A stretch of 64,000 nt of DNA from Candidula unifasciata (GCA_905116865.2 CAJHNH020004557.1:1657677-1721676); one strand, 5' to 3'. Numbered from the stretch's first letter, positions 45,164 through 55,654 are shown. Notes: generated by a model from the sequence alone, not told the origin. Made by a program: numbers and translations.

Positions 45164-45282
45164 CTGATGTACGAACACATCCATGCCACCATCATCTGGT
45201 GTGATGAACCCCCATCCTTTGGCTACATTGAACCATTTACAAAAGCCCTGTCGTCTCACCGGGCCACCACCTCCTCCCCCGC
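45164..45282 (-). CDS. lin-28: LIN28 homologue, internal exon (first half of cold-shock domain)
   Basis: The 119-nt exon follows the acceptor TTTTTGCAG and is followed by the donor GTAAGTT. It begins with two bases (GC) completing a split codon, then reads [11 protein letters not shown] and [20 protein letters not shown], ending GMDVFVHQ in phase 0. FCKWFN opens the first beta strand. GWGFI is the RNP1 motif and DVFVHQ the RNP2 motif; both contact RNA bases through aromatic side chains. DVFVHQ joins TTIFKSGFRSL of the next exon without a break. The Gly stretch corresponds to the flexible region before the domain. The preceding exon, which must end one base into a codon, was not found in the window. 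Taken alone this exon would also fit a Y-box protein; the next exons fix it as LIN28. Confidence 0.94.
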
Positions 45283-45364
45283 CTGCAAAAATACAATAAC
45301 AAATTCGTCAATCACACATTCATATACAAAGTATTACTGGACATTCATTTATACGTTCCACTGC

Positions 45365-45812
45365 TACAGGACAAGATGGTTGCTAGAAGTTTAGGACAAT
45401 ATGGCTGATAGACGTTTAGGACAATATGGTTGCTAGACGTTTAGGACAATATGGCTGATAGACGTTTAGGACAGGATGGCTGATGGACGTTTATGACAAG
45501 ATGGCTGATAGACGTTTAGGACAGGATGGCTGATAGACGTTTAGGACAAGATGGCTGATAGACGTTTAGGACAAGATGGCTGATAGACGTTTAGGACAAG
45601 ATGGCTGATAGACGTTTAGGACAATATGGCTGACAGACGTTTAGGACAATATGGCTGATAGACGTTTAGGACAATATGGCTGATAGACGTTTAGGACAAT
45701 ATGGCTGATAGACGTTTAGGACAATATGGCTGATAAACGTTTAGGACAAGATGGCTGATAGACGTTTAGGACAATATGGCTGACAGACGTTTAGGAAACG
45801 ATGGCTGACGGA
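45365..45812. repeat. Minisatellite, 25-bp unit, in the next LIN28 intron
   Basis: Unit GACGTTTAGGACAATATGGC plus TGATA, about 18 copies, with a strong alternation of ACAATATGG and ACAAGATGG variants. Confidence 0.95.
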
Positions 45813-46099
45813 CATTAGTGACTTTTCCTTCTTTCTTCTGTGCCTAAGAAGTATCTGAACCGGGTGCATTACCAGTCGAGTGTGTAGCATATAGTGGGTG
45901 GGTCTAACACGGAGGGCTGTAGTGGGGTCGTAGGTACTGAACTCCGACCCAGCAACATCAAAGTCAAGTTTCAAAATCCGCGCTGCACTTATAACACTAA
46001 ACTCCAAAAATGTTTGTCACCATCTATTTGGTTATCTTTCCACCGTCTCTTGGTCTGTCTCATAGTCTACTAGCATTCGATTCTTTTGTGTACGCAGTT
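45813..46099. other. No feature recognised
   Basis: If the LIN28 5' exon lies upstream on the minus strand, this is intron. No donor with a plausible first exon could be supported. Confidence 0.4.
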
Positions 46100-46107
46100 T
46101 CCCCTCT

Positions 46108-46120
46108 CTCTCTTTCTCTT

Positions 46121-46179
<59 letters not shown>

Positions 46180-46219
46180 TGCCATCGTCTCTACGTGGCC
46201 CCCCCCCCCCCCCCCCCCA
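46108..46219. repeat. (CT)n tract followed by C19 homopolymer
   Basis: CT repeats to about 46176, then C residues at 46201-46219. Confidence 0.93.
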
Positions 46220-46227
46220 TTTTCCCA

Positions 46228-46335
46228 CTAAAGTACATTCGTTCCCATGATGCCAGCGATTAGTGGTACCTTAAACTGACCATAAATGTCGTTGTTGCTT
46301 TTCACTCTCCAGATTCGTTGGTCCAAAGATGGGTC
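46228..46335 (-). pseudogene. LINE pol fragment
   Basis: Minus-strand YDPSLDQRIWRVKSNNDIYG then QFKVPLIAGIMGTNVL parallels FGPIKDxNSGEWRVRSSNEI and LFKSPLVTGI of the LINE at 8285. Very short and truncated at both ends. Confidence 0.65.
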
Positions 46336-46600
46336 GTAAAACTTCTTCTTCTGCTTGTTTGCGTTCACCGGCAGTAAACTGTTCTGGTTATTCGTCCACC
46401 TCTGGACATTAGTCTTGTCCCAGATCCCGAGTGTTGCGTGCACATCCGTTTTACAAATCTGACTTACTTGCATGCAGATTGTTGCTTCCCCGCCTCTCAG
46501 GCAGATGCACTCCGACTTTAAAAGAAGCTCCCAATTATTCCGAGTCTTGATGGGGAGGCAGTGAGTCCATTCTAGTTTTCGCCACAATGGAGTCCAGTAG
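46336..46600 (-). mobile_element. SINE family B, near-complete
   Basis: Reverse strand: GACTCACTGCCTCCCCATC, GTCGGAGTGCATCTGCC, CAGATTTGTAAAACGGATG, CGGTGAACGCAAACAAG, then AGAAGAAGAAG directly joined to the LINE fragment at 46335. Confidence 0.75.
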
Positions 46601-46698
46601 CCCAAACGGGAGGTCGTAAAACTGTTTTTAAAGTGTGCAATCTCTTTTGGTCGTACTCCTTGTTTAAGAGGACCATCGAACTAGTATTTTATACATGT

Positions 46699-47839
46699 GT
46701 TCTTGGTACTGGATCTGGAAAAGGCATTTGACAAGGTACCCTGGAACAAGCTCTGGGACTGCTTGGCAGGGAAAAACATCCCAGCACCCCTGATCAGTGC
46801 AATACAGAGTTTCTACAAAAAGTGCAGAAATTATGTAAGATCAGCAGACCAAAAGTCAGAAGAATTTAGGACCACCAGCGGTGTTAGACAAGGTGATATT
46901 CTCTCACCTTACCTCTTCATTCTTATGATGGATGATGTCATCAAGACCTGTAAGGAGAAGACAAAGAAGTACTCTGTAGGGTACTGGAAGATGAGACCAA
47001 TCTGTATATCAGAGCTGGCTTTTGCAGACGATGTGGCCCTGATAGCTAAATCAGAGGCACACCTTCAGTCCAACTTACTTGTCTGGAAGGAAGAGCTTGA
47101 AAAGAAAGGGATGACCATCAGTGTCTCCAAAAACTAAAACCATTGGTGATCTCAAGAGAGGAGAAGAAAACACCAGATCATGATGGGACAGTATGCGTTG
47201 GAGCAGGGTAACCAGTTCAAATACCTTGGAGCTGTATTAGACCAAAATGGAGGCATTAAGACTGAACTGGCTACACGAAAAGCAGCTGCTGGGAGACTCT
47301 TCCAGGCCATAAACCGAGGGTTTCTTAGCAAAAGAGAAATTGGCAAGAGGACGAAAATGGCTGTTTACCGCTCTACCTATGTACCAGTCCTGACCTATGG
47401 GTGTGAGTCATGGGCAATGACAACAGCTCACAGAAGCCAGCTGCAGGCCTCGGAAATGAGATACCTGAGAAAGGTGGTCCAAGTGACAAGAAGGGACAAA
47501 GTCCGCAATTAGACAATACGTCAAGATCTTGATACCCAGCCCTTACTAACCCGAGTGGATCAGTCACAGTTACGATGGTTTGGACATGTGTGCAGAGTGG
47601 GAGAAAATCGGCCACCATGGCAAGCATGGGAGGCTAAGAACTAGGGAACCAGACCTCCGGGACGACCCAGGGTGCGCTGGGAAGACAACATCCGACAGTC
47701 CCTGACTGACAGAGGACTGGAATGGAACAAAGCCAGAAAGAAAACTGCTGATAGAGACGTCTGGCGATCTCTCTGGCAAACCTCTACACCCCAAGGTAGA
47801 AGAGGAGCGACTAAGTAAGTAAGTAAGTTCTTGGTACTG
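46699..47839 (+). mobile_element. 5'-truncated LINE with 13-bp target-site duplication and (TAAG)n tail
   Basis: GTTCTTGGTACTG occurs at 46699-46711 and 47827-47839 and brackets the element. It starts inside the reverse transcriptase: LDLEKAFDKVPWNKL (palm Asp), TTSGVRQGDILSPYLF, ELAFADDVALIA (FADD catalytic box). After in-frame stops near 47137-47150 it continues QFKYLGAVLDQNG, VLTYGCESWAMTTAHRSQLQ, QLRWFGHVCRVGE, GRPRVRWEDNIRQSL and DVWRSLW, all in one frame apart from two more stops. The tail is TAAGTAAGTAAG. A short tandem-repeat tail is typical of RTE-like elements, but the clade is not certain. The intact duplication and near-open frame point to a recent insertion. Confidence 0.93.
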
Positions 47840-48164
47840 AGTGATGGAGTCATTGATTTTAGCAGGTTTTGATGGGCATAATTTTCCTTATTTTCATACT
47901 GTATTTCAAGTGTTATTTCTTCTCTTAGTATGTTGTTGGTCAGGATCAGTTGAAGTACTTGTATGTTTCCGTTTTCTTGTGATTTCCATATTATTTATCT
48001 GTATGTGGCCGGAGTTTTTATCCTTTTTCTGTCTTGTCATTACCATAAATTATACCTTATCTTCACTGATAACTCGCTGCCTTCACTAAGTGAGTCAGTG
48101 TTCCTCTGTGACTTGAGCGTTGCGATTGTGCTTCGTAATTCTTAAATACCCAGTTCTATGGCCG
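47840..48164. other. No feature recognised
   Basis: AT-rich flank of the LINE. Short open frames carry no motif. Confidence 0.5.
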
Positions 48165-48325
48165 CTGCAGCAGATCGCTTTGCGTTGAGTCAGACAGCTT
48201 TATGAAGTGTCCACTGGTTTTTCAAAACAACGACAAACTGCCGAAAATAAAATTGCCCAGTAAAACCAACCAATTAAAATATTCTGGGGATGGTTCTGCA
48301 ACGTCCTGTGAATGATACACTACCA
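48165..48325 (+). mobile_element. SINE family A, diverged
   Basis: AACGACAAACTGCCGAAAAT, AAATTGCCCAGTAAAACC, TTCTGGGGATGGTTCTGCAA, CGTCCTGTGAATGATAC align with the family tail. Confidence 0.65.
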
Positions 48326-48544
48326 TTTTTTGAAAATATCTATGTCATCTACATAAACGGCAATCCCGTTTTCTCGTACTGCATAATCTACATTTACCTT
48401 CCTTGTAATTTCCTATAAGGCCAAATTGAAAACAAGTGGGTACAGAGCACAGCTTTGCTTTAGAGCTAGACGTTTATGAATTACACATACAAAAATACCA
48501 ATAAGAGATTCAATGAACATCACACATTCCTTACGCTGGTGTTC

Positions 48545-48725
48545 GACCTTCCTTCGAAGTCAGAGTGAGTTTGCATAAGAGGCGAGGAACCAACAGAATC
48601 CGCAGAAATAAGCCAAAACTGTAAAATAGATGTTCACGCAAAACTCAAGTCCTGGAACTAGACTACGTTCAGATGTGGGCGAACAACCAGAACTTTCCTC
48701 AGGAGTTTATAGCCGGTCAACGGTT
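48545..48725 (+). mobile_element. SINE family B, 3' part
   Basis: GAAGTCAGAGTGAGTTTGC, GAGGAACCAACAGAATCCGC, AACCAGAACTTTCCTCAGG, GCCGGTCAACGG. Confidence 0.72.
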
Positions 48726-48737
48726 AGTCAACCACAA

Positions 48738-49545
48738 GCGATCATGACACCAGTCCTTTCATCCGCGAGGGATGATGACACCAGTCTTTCATTAGCGGGG
48801 GATGATGACACCAGTCCTTTCATTAGCGGGGGATGATGACACCAGTCCTTTCATTAGCGGGGGATGATGACACCAGTCTTTCATTAGCGGGGGATGATGA
48901 CACCAGTCCTTTCATTAGCGGGGGATGATGACACCAGTCCTTTCATTAGCGGGGGATGATGACACCAGTCCTTTCATTAGCGGGGGATGATGACACCAGT
49001 CTTTCATTAGCGGGGGATGATGACACCAGTCCTTTCATTAGCGGGGGATGATGACACCAGTCCTTTCATTAGCGGGGGATGATGACACCAGTCCTTTCAT
49101 TAGCGGGGGATGATGACACCAGTCTTTCATTAGCGGGGGATGATGACACCAGTCCTTTCATTAGCGGGGGATGATGACACCAGTCCTTTCATTAGCGGGG
49201 GATGATGACACCAGTCTTTCATTAGCGGGGGATGATGACACCAGTCCTTTCATCCACGAGGGATGAAGACACCAGTCCTTTCATCCGCGAGGGATGATGA
49301 CACCAGTCCTTTCATCCGCGAGGGATGATGACATCAGTCCTTTCATCCGCGAGGCGAGGGATGAAGACACCAGTCCTTTCTTCCGCGAGCAATGATGACA
49401 CCAGTCCTTTCGTCCGCGAGGGATGATGACACCAGTCCTTTCATCTGCGAGCTATGATGACACCAGTCCTTTTATCCCGAGCGATGATGACACCAGTCCT
49501 TTTATCCGCGAGCGATGATGACACCAGTCATTTCATCCGCGATGG
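48738..49545. repeat. Minisatellite, 30/31-bp unit, with higher-order order
   Basis: Unit ATGATGACACCAGTCCTTTC plus ATTAGCGGGGG, about 26 copies. Units with GTCTTTC (30 bp) alternate with GTCCTTTC (31 bp) in a short-long-long(-long) rhythm. The outer units at both ends carry CATCCGCGAGGG instead of CATTAGCGGGGG. Confidence 0.95.
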
Positions 49546-49847
49546 TGGGGGAGATGCATGGGTGAACAGATGGCTGATAAGGCAAGGTCAATCCAATTGA
49601 AATCTAAAGTTTGCAACAGGGTACTATCTTTTCATGTTAACATACCTCTCCAACATGTATGTGAACTGCACGTGTGTGTGTGCGCGCGAGCGCCAAGAAT
49701 CAACTGAAAGAAATATTATACACAACGGAAACAGCGACACAAATACAACAGCAGCTTTGCCGTTTTCTTGGGAAACCAAATCTAATAGTATTTTATCATG
49801 ATCGGCCAACTATTTATTCAGTTTTACAACTGCGATAACTGTTCTTT
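49546..49847. other. No feature recognised
   Basis: A short GTGTGTGTGCGCGCG tract at 49673-49690; otherwise no signal. Confidence 0.5.
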
Positions 49848-52472
49848 CGTCGGCGTCTGTGGCTTAGGCGTTGTGAACGCGATTCGTAATGCTGGGGTGC
49901 CGGGTTCGATCTATGCTGCGGCGCAGCAAGAGTCCACCGATCATCAGAAGAAAGATTCCTCGTCGACGACTGTTTCGGCCCATTAGTTCCTATATAATCT
50001 CGGAAGGTGGGCTGACCTGGTTCATGACTCCAGGCCTCGATCTTCCCCTGCTGCACTTTTATCAGACGTTCGGACAGGGACAAGACAACATGGTGACTTT
50101 GCAATAGGTGTCGTGAGATTAGGTGTAATATATTGTAGGTGCATTAGCGAATTAGCCAGCTGCCTTCACGACCAAAGTGACAAACTTACGGTTGGTTCAT
50201 CGAACAAATGTTAGACTTTAGCATTTGGCAGTGACACTGGAAGACATTTATCAGGCACTTTGGCTTTAATAGATGAAAAGCTCTTTTATACTAAAAGCTC
50301 GGACCAGTCTACCAAGGCCTATTCCCTCCCGACGTTCCGTTGTATCCACAGCCAGCCGAAAGCCCCTTCAGCCGCCTTGTCCTGCTGTTTTAGCCACCTT
50401 TTACGCTCTTTTCCTCGCAGGCCTAGCTGCTTTATACATTGTATGTGGAAGCAGAGATAAATCCTCTTGCACCTACCTCAACGGCGAAGATTTTTACTGT
50501 GTACGCTTCATCTTCCTCAGACCGACCACCAGCTCATCGTACTTTTCGAGCCTGTACAGGTGATATTCTTCCATCCGCGTCTTGTACGGCACGGTCAGTT
50601 CTATCAGTATGCCTTAGCATTTTCCCACAGAGTTCAGGACCATGTCTGGTCTCAGGTCGGTCTTTCGAATTGATTTTGGGTACTTTTCGAAACCAGGCAG
50701 GTCAGCTGCCAGTAACCAGCCCCTCACCCAGTCAAGTATTGGAGCGTATGCGACCTTGTTGACTATACCCTTAGAGACCTGCCCAGTGTAGAGGAAACGC
50801 ATGGGGGGGGGAGAGGGGAGACTGGCTCTCGCGTTGGCCCTCATCCTGGCTTGATTCATAATGTTCGCTAGATCTTTCAGGACTTTATTGTGGCGCCATG
50901 TGTTTCGTCCCTGGTCTAGGACTTTTCTGCAAGCGGATAATAGGTGTTCGAGTGTCTGCTTAACTCTGCATAGTGGACCTGTCGGATAAGTGGTCGCACG
51001 ACAACTGACCATGTTGGCGCCAAAGGGCAGATCTTGTGGCAAATCTCAGCAGCAGTGGGACCATACGCCAGATCTCACACCATGTGAGTATTCTAGGTAA
51101 GGTGCTCTCGAGGCTGATTAACTGGCGTTGCTGTGACTGCTACGCGACATTTTTTTTTACCCAAGTCTCTCCCTTATATGCTGTATTACCATGTATCTGC
51201 GTTATTTGGCCGACGCTTTGGACCATCAAGCGACTTTTCCCTGCCCTCGGCCGCGTTGGTCGGTTTGTATGTGACCCATGACTTTCTTCAATTTCAGTGC
51301 TTTCTGGGCAGATTCTATTGCACCCAGGACCTTCCATTTCTTACCTGTCTCAAGAGCGGGTTGGACAGCTGCCACCGTAGGGTTCGAAGACTTGCGTAGC
51401 ATCATCGCAAGTTTTACCTTGCCGACTTTAAACTCTTCGATTACTGATTGAAACGGATGTGCCAGCTTAGCTTGCTGACAATAAAAAGCCACATCGGTTA
51501 GACAAGGCGGTGCGCCAAGCAACTTCCTCATGGCTGTGTTGACTTTTTCCTCCATAGTCCCCACTGCGGTCATGCATAATTCATACATGAGCAGTGGTCA
51601 GAGGAACTTTGGAATCAACATGAACTGGATAAATCAAACTTCGAACTTCATGATCAGCCTGCATTGCTCGATAGCCAGCAGGTCTGTAGCCAGTGACTGA
51701 TGTAAACGCCAGACCGCCGCTCTGTCAGATAACTTCGAATCGTAGACGCGGCCGAGGCACTTCCAGAACCGTTGGGAACCTTTTCCTTGCCACCGTGAAA
51801 CTGATTGCCGCTACTTGACCTTTAAGGATGGACAAACCTCTTGATTTCTGCGGCTCAAACTGCATGCCGCACCATTCGACCACGCTGTTCAGCCTCTGCA
51901 AAATTACGGGGGCATGATCCTTACTGTCAGTTATGATAGTGATGTCATCCATAAATTCACGCAGTGGCGGCATCCAGGGGTCAAAATTTGAAGGCCTCGA
52001 TAATAGCCGGCAGCCGAGTCTAACACGACCTGAAAAGCCATAACGAACAGTTTTTGCGAAATCGTAAATCCCATTGCTATCCCAACCTGGAGCTCTGTCC
52101 ACCTCGTAGTAAACATGGGTGTAGAGAAGCGTATGGCGAACTTTGATAAATATTGCTTGATCATTTCGGCGATCTGTGTCGATACGTGGAACATGCGAAG
52201 GGCCTGCCATAATAGCTTATGGGGTACCGCCCCATTGGCGTTGGGGAGGTCAGACCGTATCACATGCAATTCTGTTCTCTCTGCCTTAGCTCTCTGAATA
52301 GATTCCCAGATCATGGTCGCATGCTCAAGACATGCCGGTGTAAAGAGGCCGACCGTCCAGAAGCAATGACAAACTGCCTTATGTAAATTTGCCGAGAAAA
52401 AAGCCACAACAGCCAAAAAAAAAAAAAATGCTGGGGTTGGTTCTGCAATGACCAGTTAAGGATACGCAAGTA
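49848..52472 (+). mobile_element. SINE family A split by a 2.4-kb LINE
   Basis: The head (49848-49918; TGTGGCTTAGGCGTTG A-box region, B box GGTTCGATC) breaks off after CTGCGG. The tail resumes at 52349 with GCCGACCGTCCAGAAGCAATG and ends GGTTCTGCAATGACC...GGATACGCAAGTAAC. About 45 bp of SINE is missing between. Confidence 0.75.
49920..52348 (-). pseudogene. LINE pol relic: reverse transcriptase plus restriction-like endonuclease
   Basis: Minus strand, 5' to 3': TPACLEHATMIWESIQRAKA, LHVIRSDLPNANGAVPHKLL (palm Asp), IAMGFTISQKLFVMAFQVVL, then REFMDDITIITDSKDHAPVI (the MDD catalytic box in place of FADD), MQFEPQKSRGLSILKGQVA. Further on come TAMRKLLGAPPCLTDVAFYC, TLEHLLSACRKVLDQGRNTW and LRPDMVLNS, followed in another frame by LIELTVPYKTRMEEYHLYRL. 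RPD...ELTVP is the PD-(D/E)XK pattern of a restriction-like endonuclease placed after RT, as in early-branching LINEs. It ends near GPKQSSTRNLSSDDRWTLA at 49930. Many frameshifts; 5' truncated. Confidence 0.8.
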
Positions 52473-52811
52473 ACTTTTTATTTGTTCTCAGTTTTCTATC
52501 TAATGCGTTAATATTTACTATCTACTTTTGGCGCGTCAATTTGTTGATGAAATATTAGCTGTTCCTATACGGTATCGTCTCTTTCTTGTCCTAAATAGTA
52601 TATAATTTTCATGCGTCGATTTTTCATGAAATGTAGTTTTTATACATAAATATATCTTGATCAAATCATCTGGGTTATAACAGGTGGATACAGGAAACAT
52701 GTTTTCAGTATTAGATATTTAAAGTGTATGATCCTAATGAAATGTCAAATAACAATTGATAAGATTATATCCCCCCACCCCCACAGCAGTAAAAGTAATT
52801 GATAATAATCA
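52473..52811. other. No feature recognised
   Basis: AT-rich, without repeats or coding signal. Confidence 0.5.
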
Positions 52812-53032
52812 GACGTCCCCATGTGGAATGCAGTTTCTCGTTATTTGAAGCCCCATCCTGTCTTTTGTCGGGGGCCCTGAATATAGCCGGGGCATAGATA
52901 TGGCCTAGCCATTGATATGGCCTAAAGGCTGAAAGGGACTTCTGGGATCTCTTCATTAGTGATCCACATCCGCATAGTGGAACTTTGTGTCACCGGATGT
53001 TTATTACTTGTGTGATGTCCTGGTTAGGGTTA
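52812..53032 (-). mobile_element. Dispersed repeat G
   Basis: Reverse strand: CCAGGACATCACACAAGTAA, ACATCCGGTGACACAAAG, GGGGCCCCCGACAAAAG-like, GGATGGGGCTTCAAATAACG. Confidence 0.78.
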
Positions 53033-53089
53033 TAAAAAAAAAGTCAGTCAGCAAAAGAAGAATAAGAAGAAGCAGAAGAAGACAAGGTT

Positions 53090-53285
53090 GATTAAACGAT
53101 CCCTTGATGATGAAGCGATCCTTTGATTAAACGATTCCTTGATGATGAAGCGATCCTTTGATTAAACGATCCTTTGATGATGAAGCGATCCTTTGATTAA
53201 ACGATCCCTTGATGATGAAGCGATCCTTTGATTAAACGATCCCTAGTTGATAATGCGACATTAGGCTGATAAAACGATCCTCAGT
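53090..53285. repeat. Minisatellite, unit about 52 bp (two half-units)
   Basis: GATTAAACGATCCCTTGATG and ATGAAGCGATCCTTT alternate four times, then decay into TGATAATGCGACAT. Confidence 0.88.
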
Positions 53286-53339
53286 TAATAACTCAATCCT
53301 TAATGCGTGATACGACAGAAACTTGAACAAGAACATACT

Positions 53340-53640
53340 ACAGTTAGTGAAATGTTCATCATCGGCAAACATCAAAAAAATGCAGATGGCTTGGACATGT
53401 TTGCAGAGTGCCCCCTGACACTTTGGCAAGGACAGAACAGGGAAAAAGAAGCAGTGGACGACCTTGGGAAAGCTGGAGAATGACAGTACAAAGGAAAGTA
53501 AAGAAATGTAAAATGACACGGGATATCATGGGCCGAAAACCAACCGACCAGCAGCAATAGAAATCACTTGTGAATGCCTTTTGTGTTAACAAAGATATGA
53601 AGAGGATACGGATAGAGACAGACTACATTTAATACTAGCT
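53340..53640 (+). pseudogene. LINE pol C-terminal fragment
   Basis: The plus strand reads CRWLGHVCRVPPDTLARTEQ, then GRPWESWRMTVQRKVK and DIMGRKPTDQQQ, a GHVxR ... GRPxxxW ... ADRxxWR-type end. Stops follow. No catalytic part. Confidence 0.68.
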
Positions 53641-54034
53641 AGCATTGTTCACCTCATCAGTAAATGCAAATAAAGTAGGATAACAGCCTGCATTGACATT
53701 AGCATTTCTAATTTGATTGTGATAATGCACCAACGATTTATCCAGTGAGAATGCTCTACGCCAAAAACACGTATGTTCCATTTGCATAGTATATTCACGT
53801 GTGTATTTTATATATCTAGGTTCACTTTCAGTACAGTGTGTCGGTGACTGTCATCACAGCCAGCATTTACTACTTTTTATGTCGGTGTAAAAAAAAAGGG
53901 GCGGGAAGGGGGAAGGGGGCCGGTAACCTGTGAATGCAAGGCCACATGGCTAGTGCATCCGCCAGCAACTGTGCAGCTCAGGGTTGTTTCCGAAACCCCG
54001 AGAGAGAACAACTCCATCTTATATAAAAGCCTGG
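53641..54034. other. No feature recognised
   Basis: Contains A9 and a G-rich stretch near 53890-53925. Confidence 0.5.
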
Positions 54035-54625
54035 CGTTCTACTTGTTCAGTGCAAACCTTTAATTTACTGCTAAAATCTGTCGTCTCAACAGTGCAAACC
54101 CTTAATTTACTGCTAAAATATGGCCTCTCAACAGTGCAAACCCTTAATTTACTGCTGAAATTTGTCGTCTTAACGGTACAAACCCTTAATTTACAGCTAA
54201 AATCTGTCGTCTCAACAGTGCAAACCCTTAATTTACTGCTAAAATCTGTCGTCTCAACAGTGCAAACCCTTAATTTACTGCTGAAATTTGTCGTCTCAAC
54301 AGCGGAAACCCTTAATTTACTGCTAAAATTTGTCGTCTCAACAGCGGAAACCCTTAATTTACTGCTAAAATTTGTCGTCTCAATAGTGCAAACCCTTAAT
54401 TTACTGCTAAAATCTGTCGTCTCAACAGTACAAACCCTTAATTTACTGCTAAAATGTGTCGTCTCAACAGTGCAAACCCTTAATTTAATGTTAAAATTTG
54501 TCGTCTCAACAGTGCAAACCCTTAATTTACTGCGAAAATCTGTCGATTCAACAGTGCAAACCCTTAATTTACTGCTAAAATCTGTCGTCTCAACAGTGCA
54601 AACCCTTAATTTACTCAATATGGGA
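54035..54625. repeat. Minisatellite, 42-bp unit (second, unrelated 42-mer)
   Basis: Unit ACAGTGCAAACCCTTAATTT plus ACTGCTAAAATCTGTCGTCTCA, 14 copies. Frames stay open on both strands (220 plus, 203 minus codons). It ends exactly at a repeat G copy. Confidence 0.95.
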
Positions 54626-54805
54626 CGCAATTTTTCATTATTTTAAAGCCCCGCCCGGGCGGTAGTCGGGAGCCCTAATTTAACCAAACGGTTTAAAAGG
54701 ATTTCTCGAACCTCTCCCCGGGTGATCCCCATCCGTATCATCCGCACTTTGTGTCACCGGGTGTTTATCGCTTGGTGGATGTCCCAGTGAGGTTGGATCT
54801 CAATC
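54626..54805 (-). mobile_element. Dispersed repeat G
   Basis: Reverse strand: TGGGACATCCACCAAGCG, ATAAACACCCGGTGACAC, GGGGATCACCCGGGGAGAGG, GGGCGGGGCTTTAAAATAAT. Confidence 0.8.
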
Positions 54806-55374
54806 ACTTGTTCAGCCATTCCTCAGTGCTATTTGAAGTGGGGATCCCATATATCTCGTTCAACCTCCAAAGAAGTTATAATTATGGCACTAATAACAGC
54901 TATAGCAGTCAGGTATAACCTGCAGTCCTATGCTGGTAAGAATGCAAAAAAAAATCGCCTTTAACTTTCTCAGGAGCTTTTTAGATCGTTAGGAAATCGA
55001 TGGTAGTCAACGGAACTTTTAAAGCGCCCAAATCAGATTTGAGTATATGTTATGCCTAGCTCTTGGAAACAGTCGCACTAATGAATCAGTTAAACGAATT
55101 AGAACCCAAAATATTCCTTCCATTTGATTTCTTTGAACTGCTACTTGAGGGTTGAGGCTACCCGGGATTACAAAATCTCAGTCTGGGTGGCAACCCAAGA
55201 GGCCTATTTCAGGTACCATGTTCGGCCTTTAAAGAAGTTATAATTAGGGCATCCTTAACAGCCACATCAGCCTTGTGCATTCTGTGCCCGTGAGGGGATA
55301 TTTTCTTCTCCCATGATGATTAAGCACTTCCGCTGAGACCCGCAAATCTTCTTCTTCGTTCACGCTTTTTAATA
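54806..55374. other. No gene recognised
   Basis: GAAGTTATAATTAGGGCATC-like wording occurs twice (54867 and 55234), a weak local duplication. Confidence 0.45.
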
Positions 55375-55565
55375 TCCAGAAACCATGAGTTGTAAACCCT
55401 CTGGCTCGGCACAATGGATATCGCAACCCTTCAACCTTGATTCCATGACAGATACCATAAATGTGGGAAATATGTGGCTTTTCTGTCTACCTCCGAATGA
55501 CTCGGACCACAAGGAGTTTGTCACTTGTCGCCGCTGGTTCTACCAACTTAGCTAGCGCGCCGGGC
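55375..55565 (-). mobile_element. tRNA-derived SINE family F
   Basis: Minus strand: A box TAGCTAAGTTGGTAGA matches the consensus exactly, B box GGTCCGAGTC, then the body shared with 15165 (AATCAAGGTTGAAGGGTTGC). Confidence 0.8.
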
Positions 55566-55654
55566 CTGTTTACCCTTAAAGCGGTTGTTAGTACGGCCCG
55601 ACACATCCGATTTCGGCAAACCCCCAAACAGTCACCTCAAACAGGTGTTGAAAA

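Noticed and set aside
53984..54646. 220-codon and 203-codon repeat proteins
   Set aside because: Same reason: a 42-bp minisatellite open on both strands, with no start context or flanking exon.
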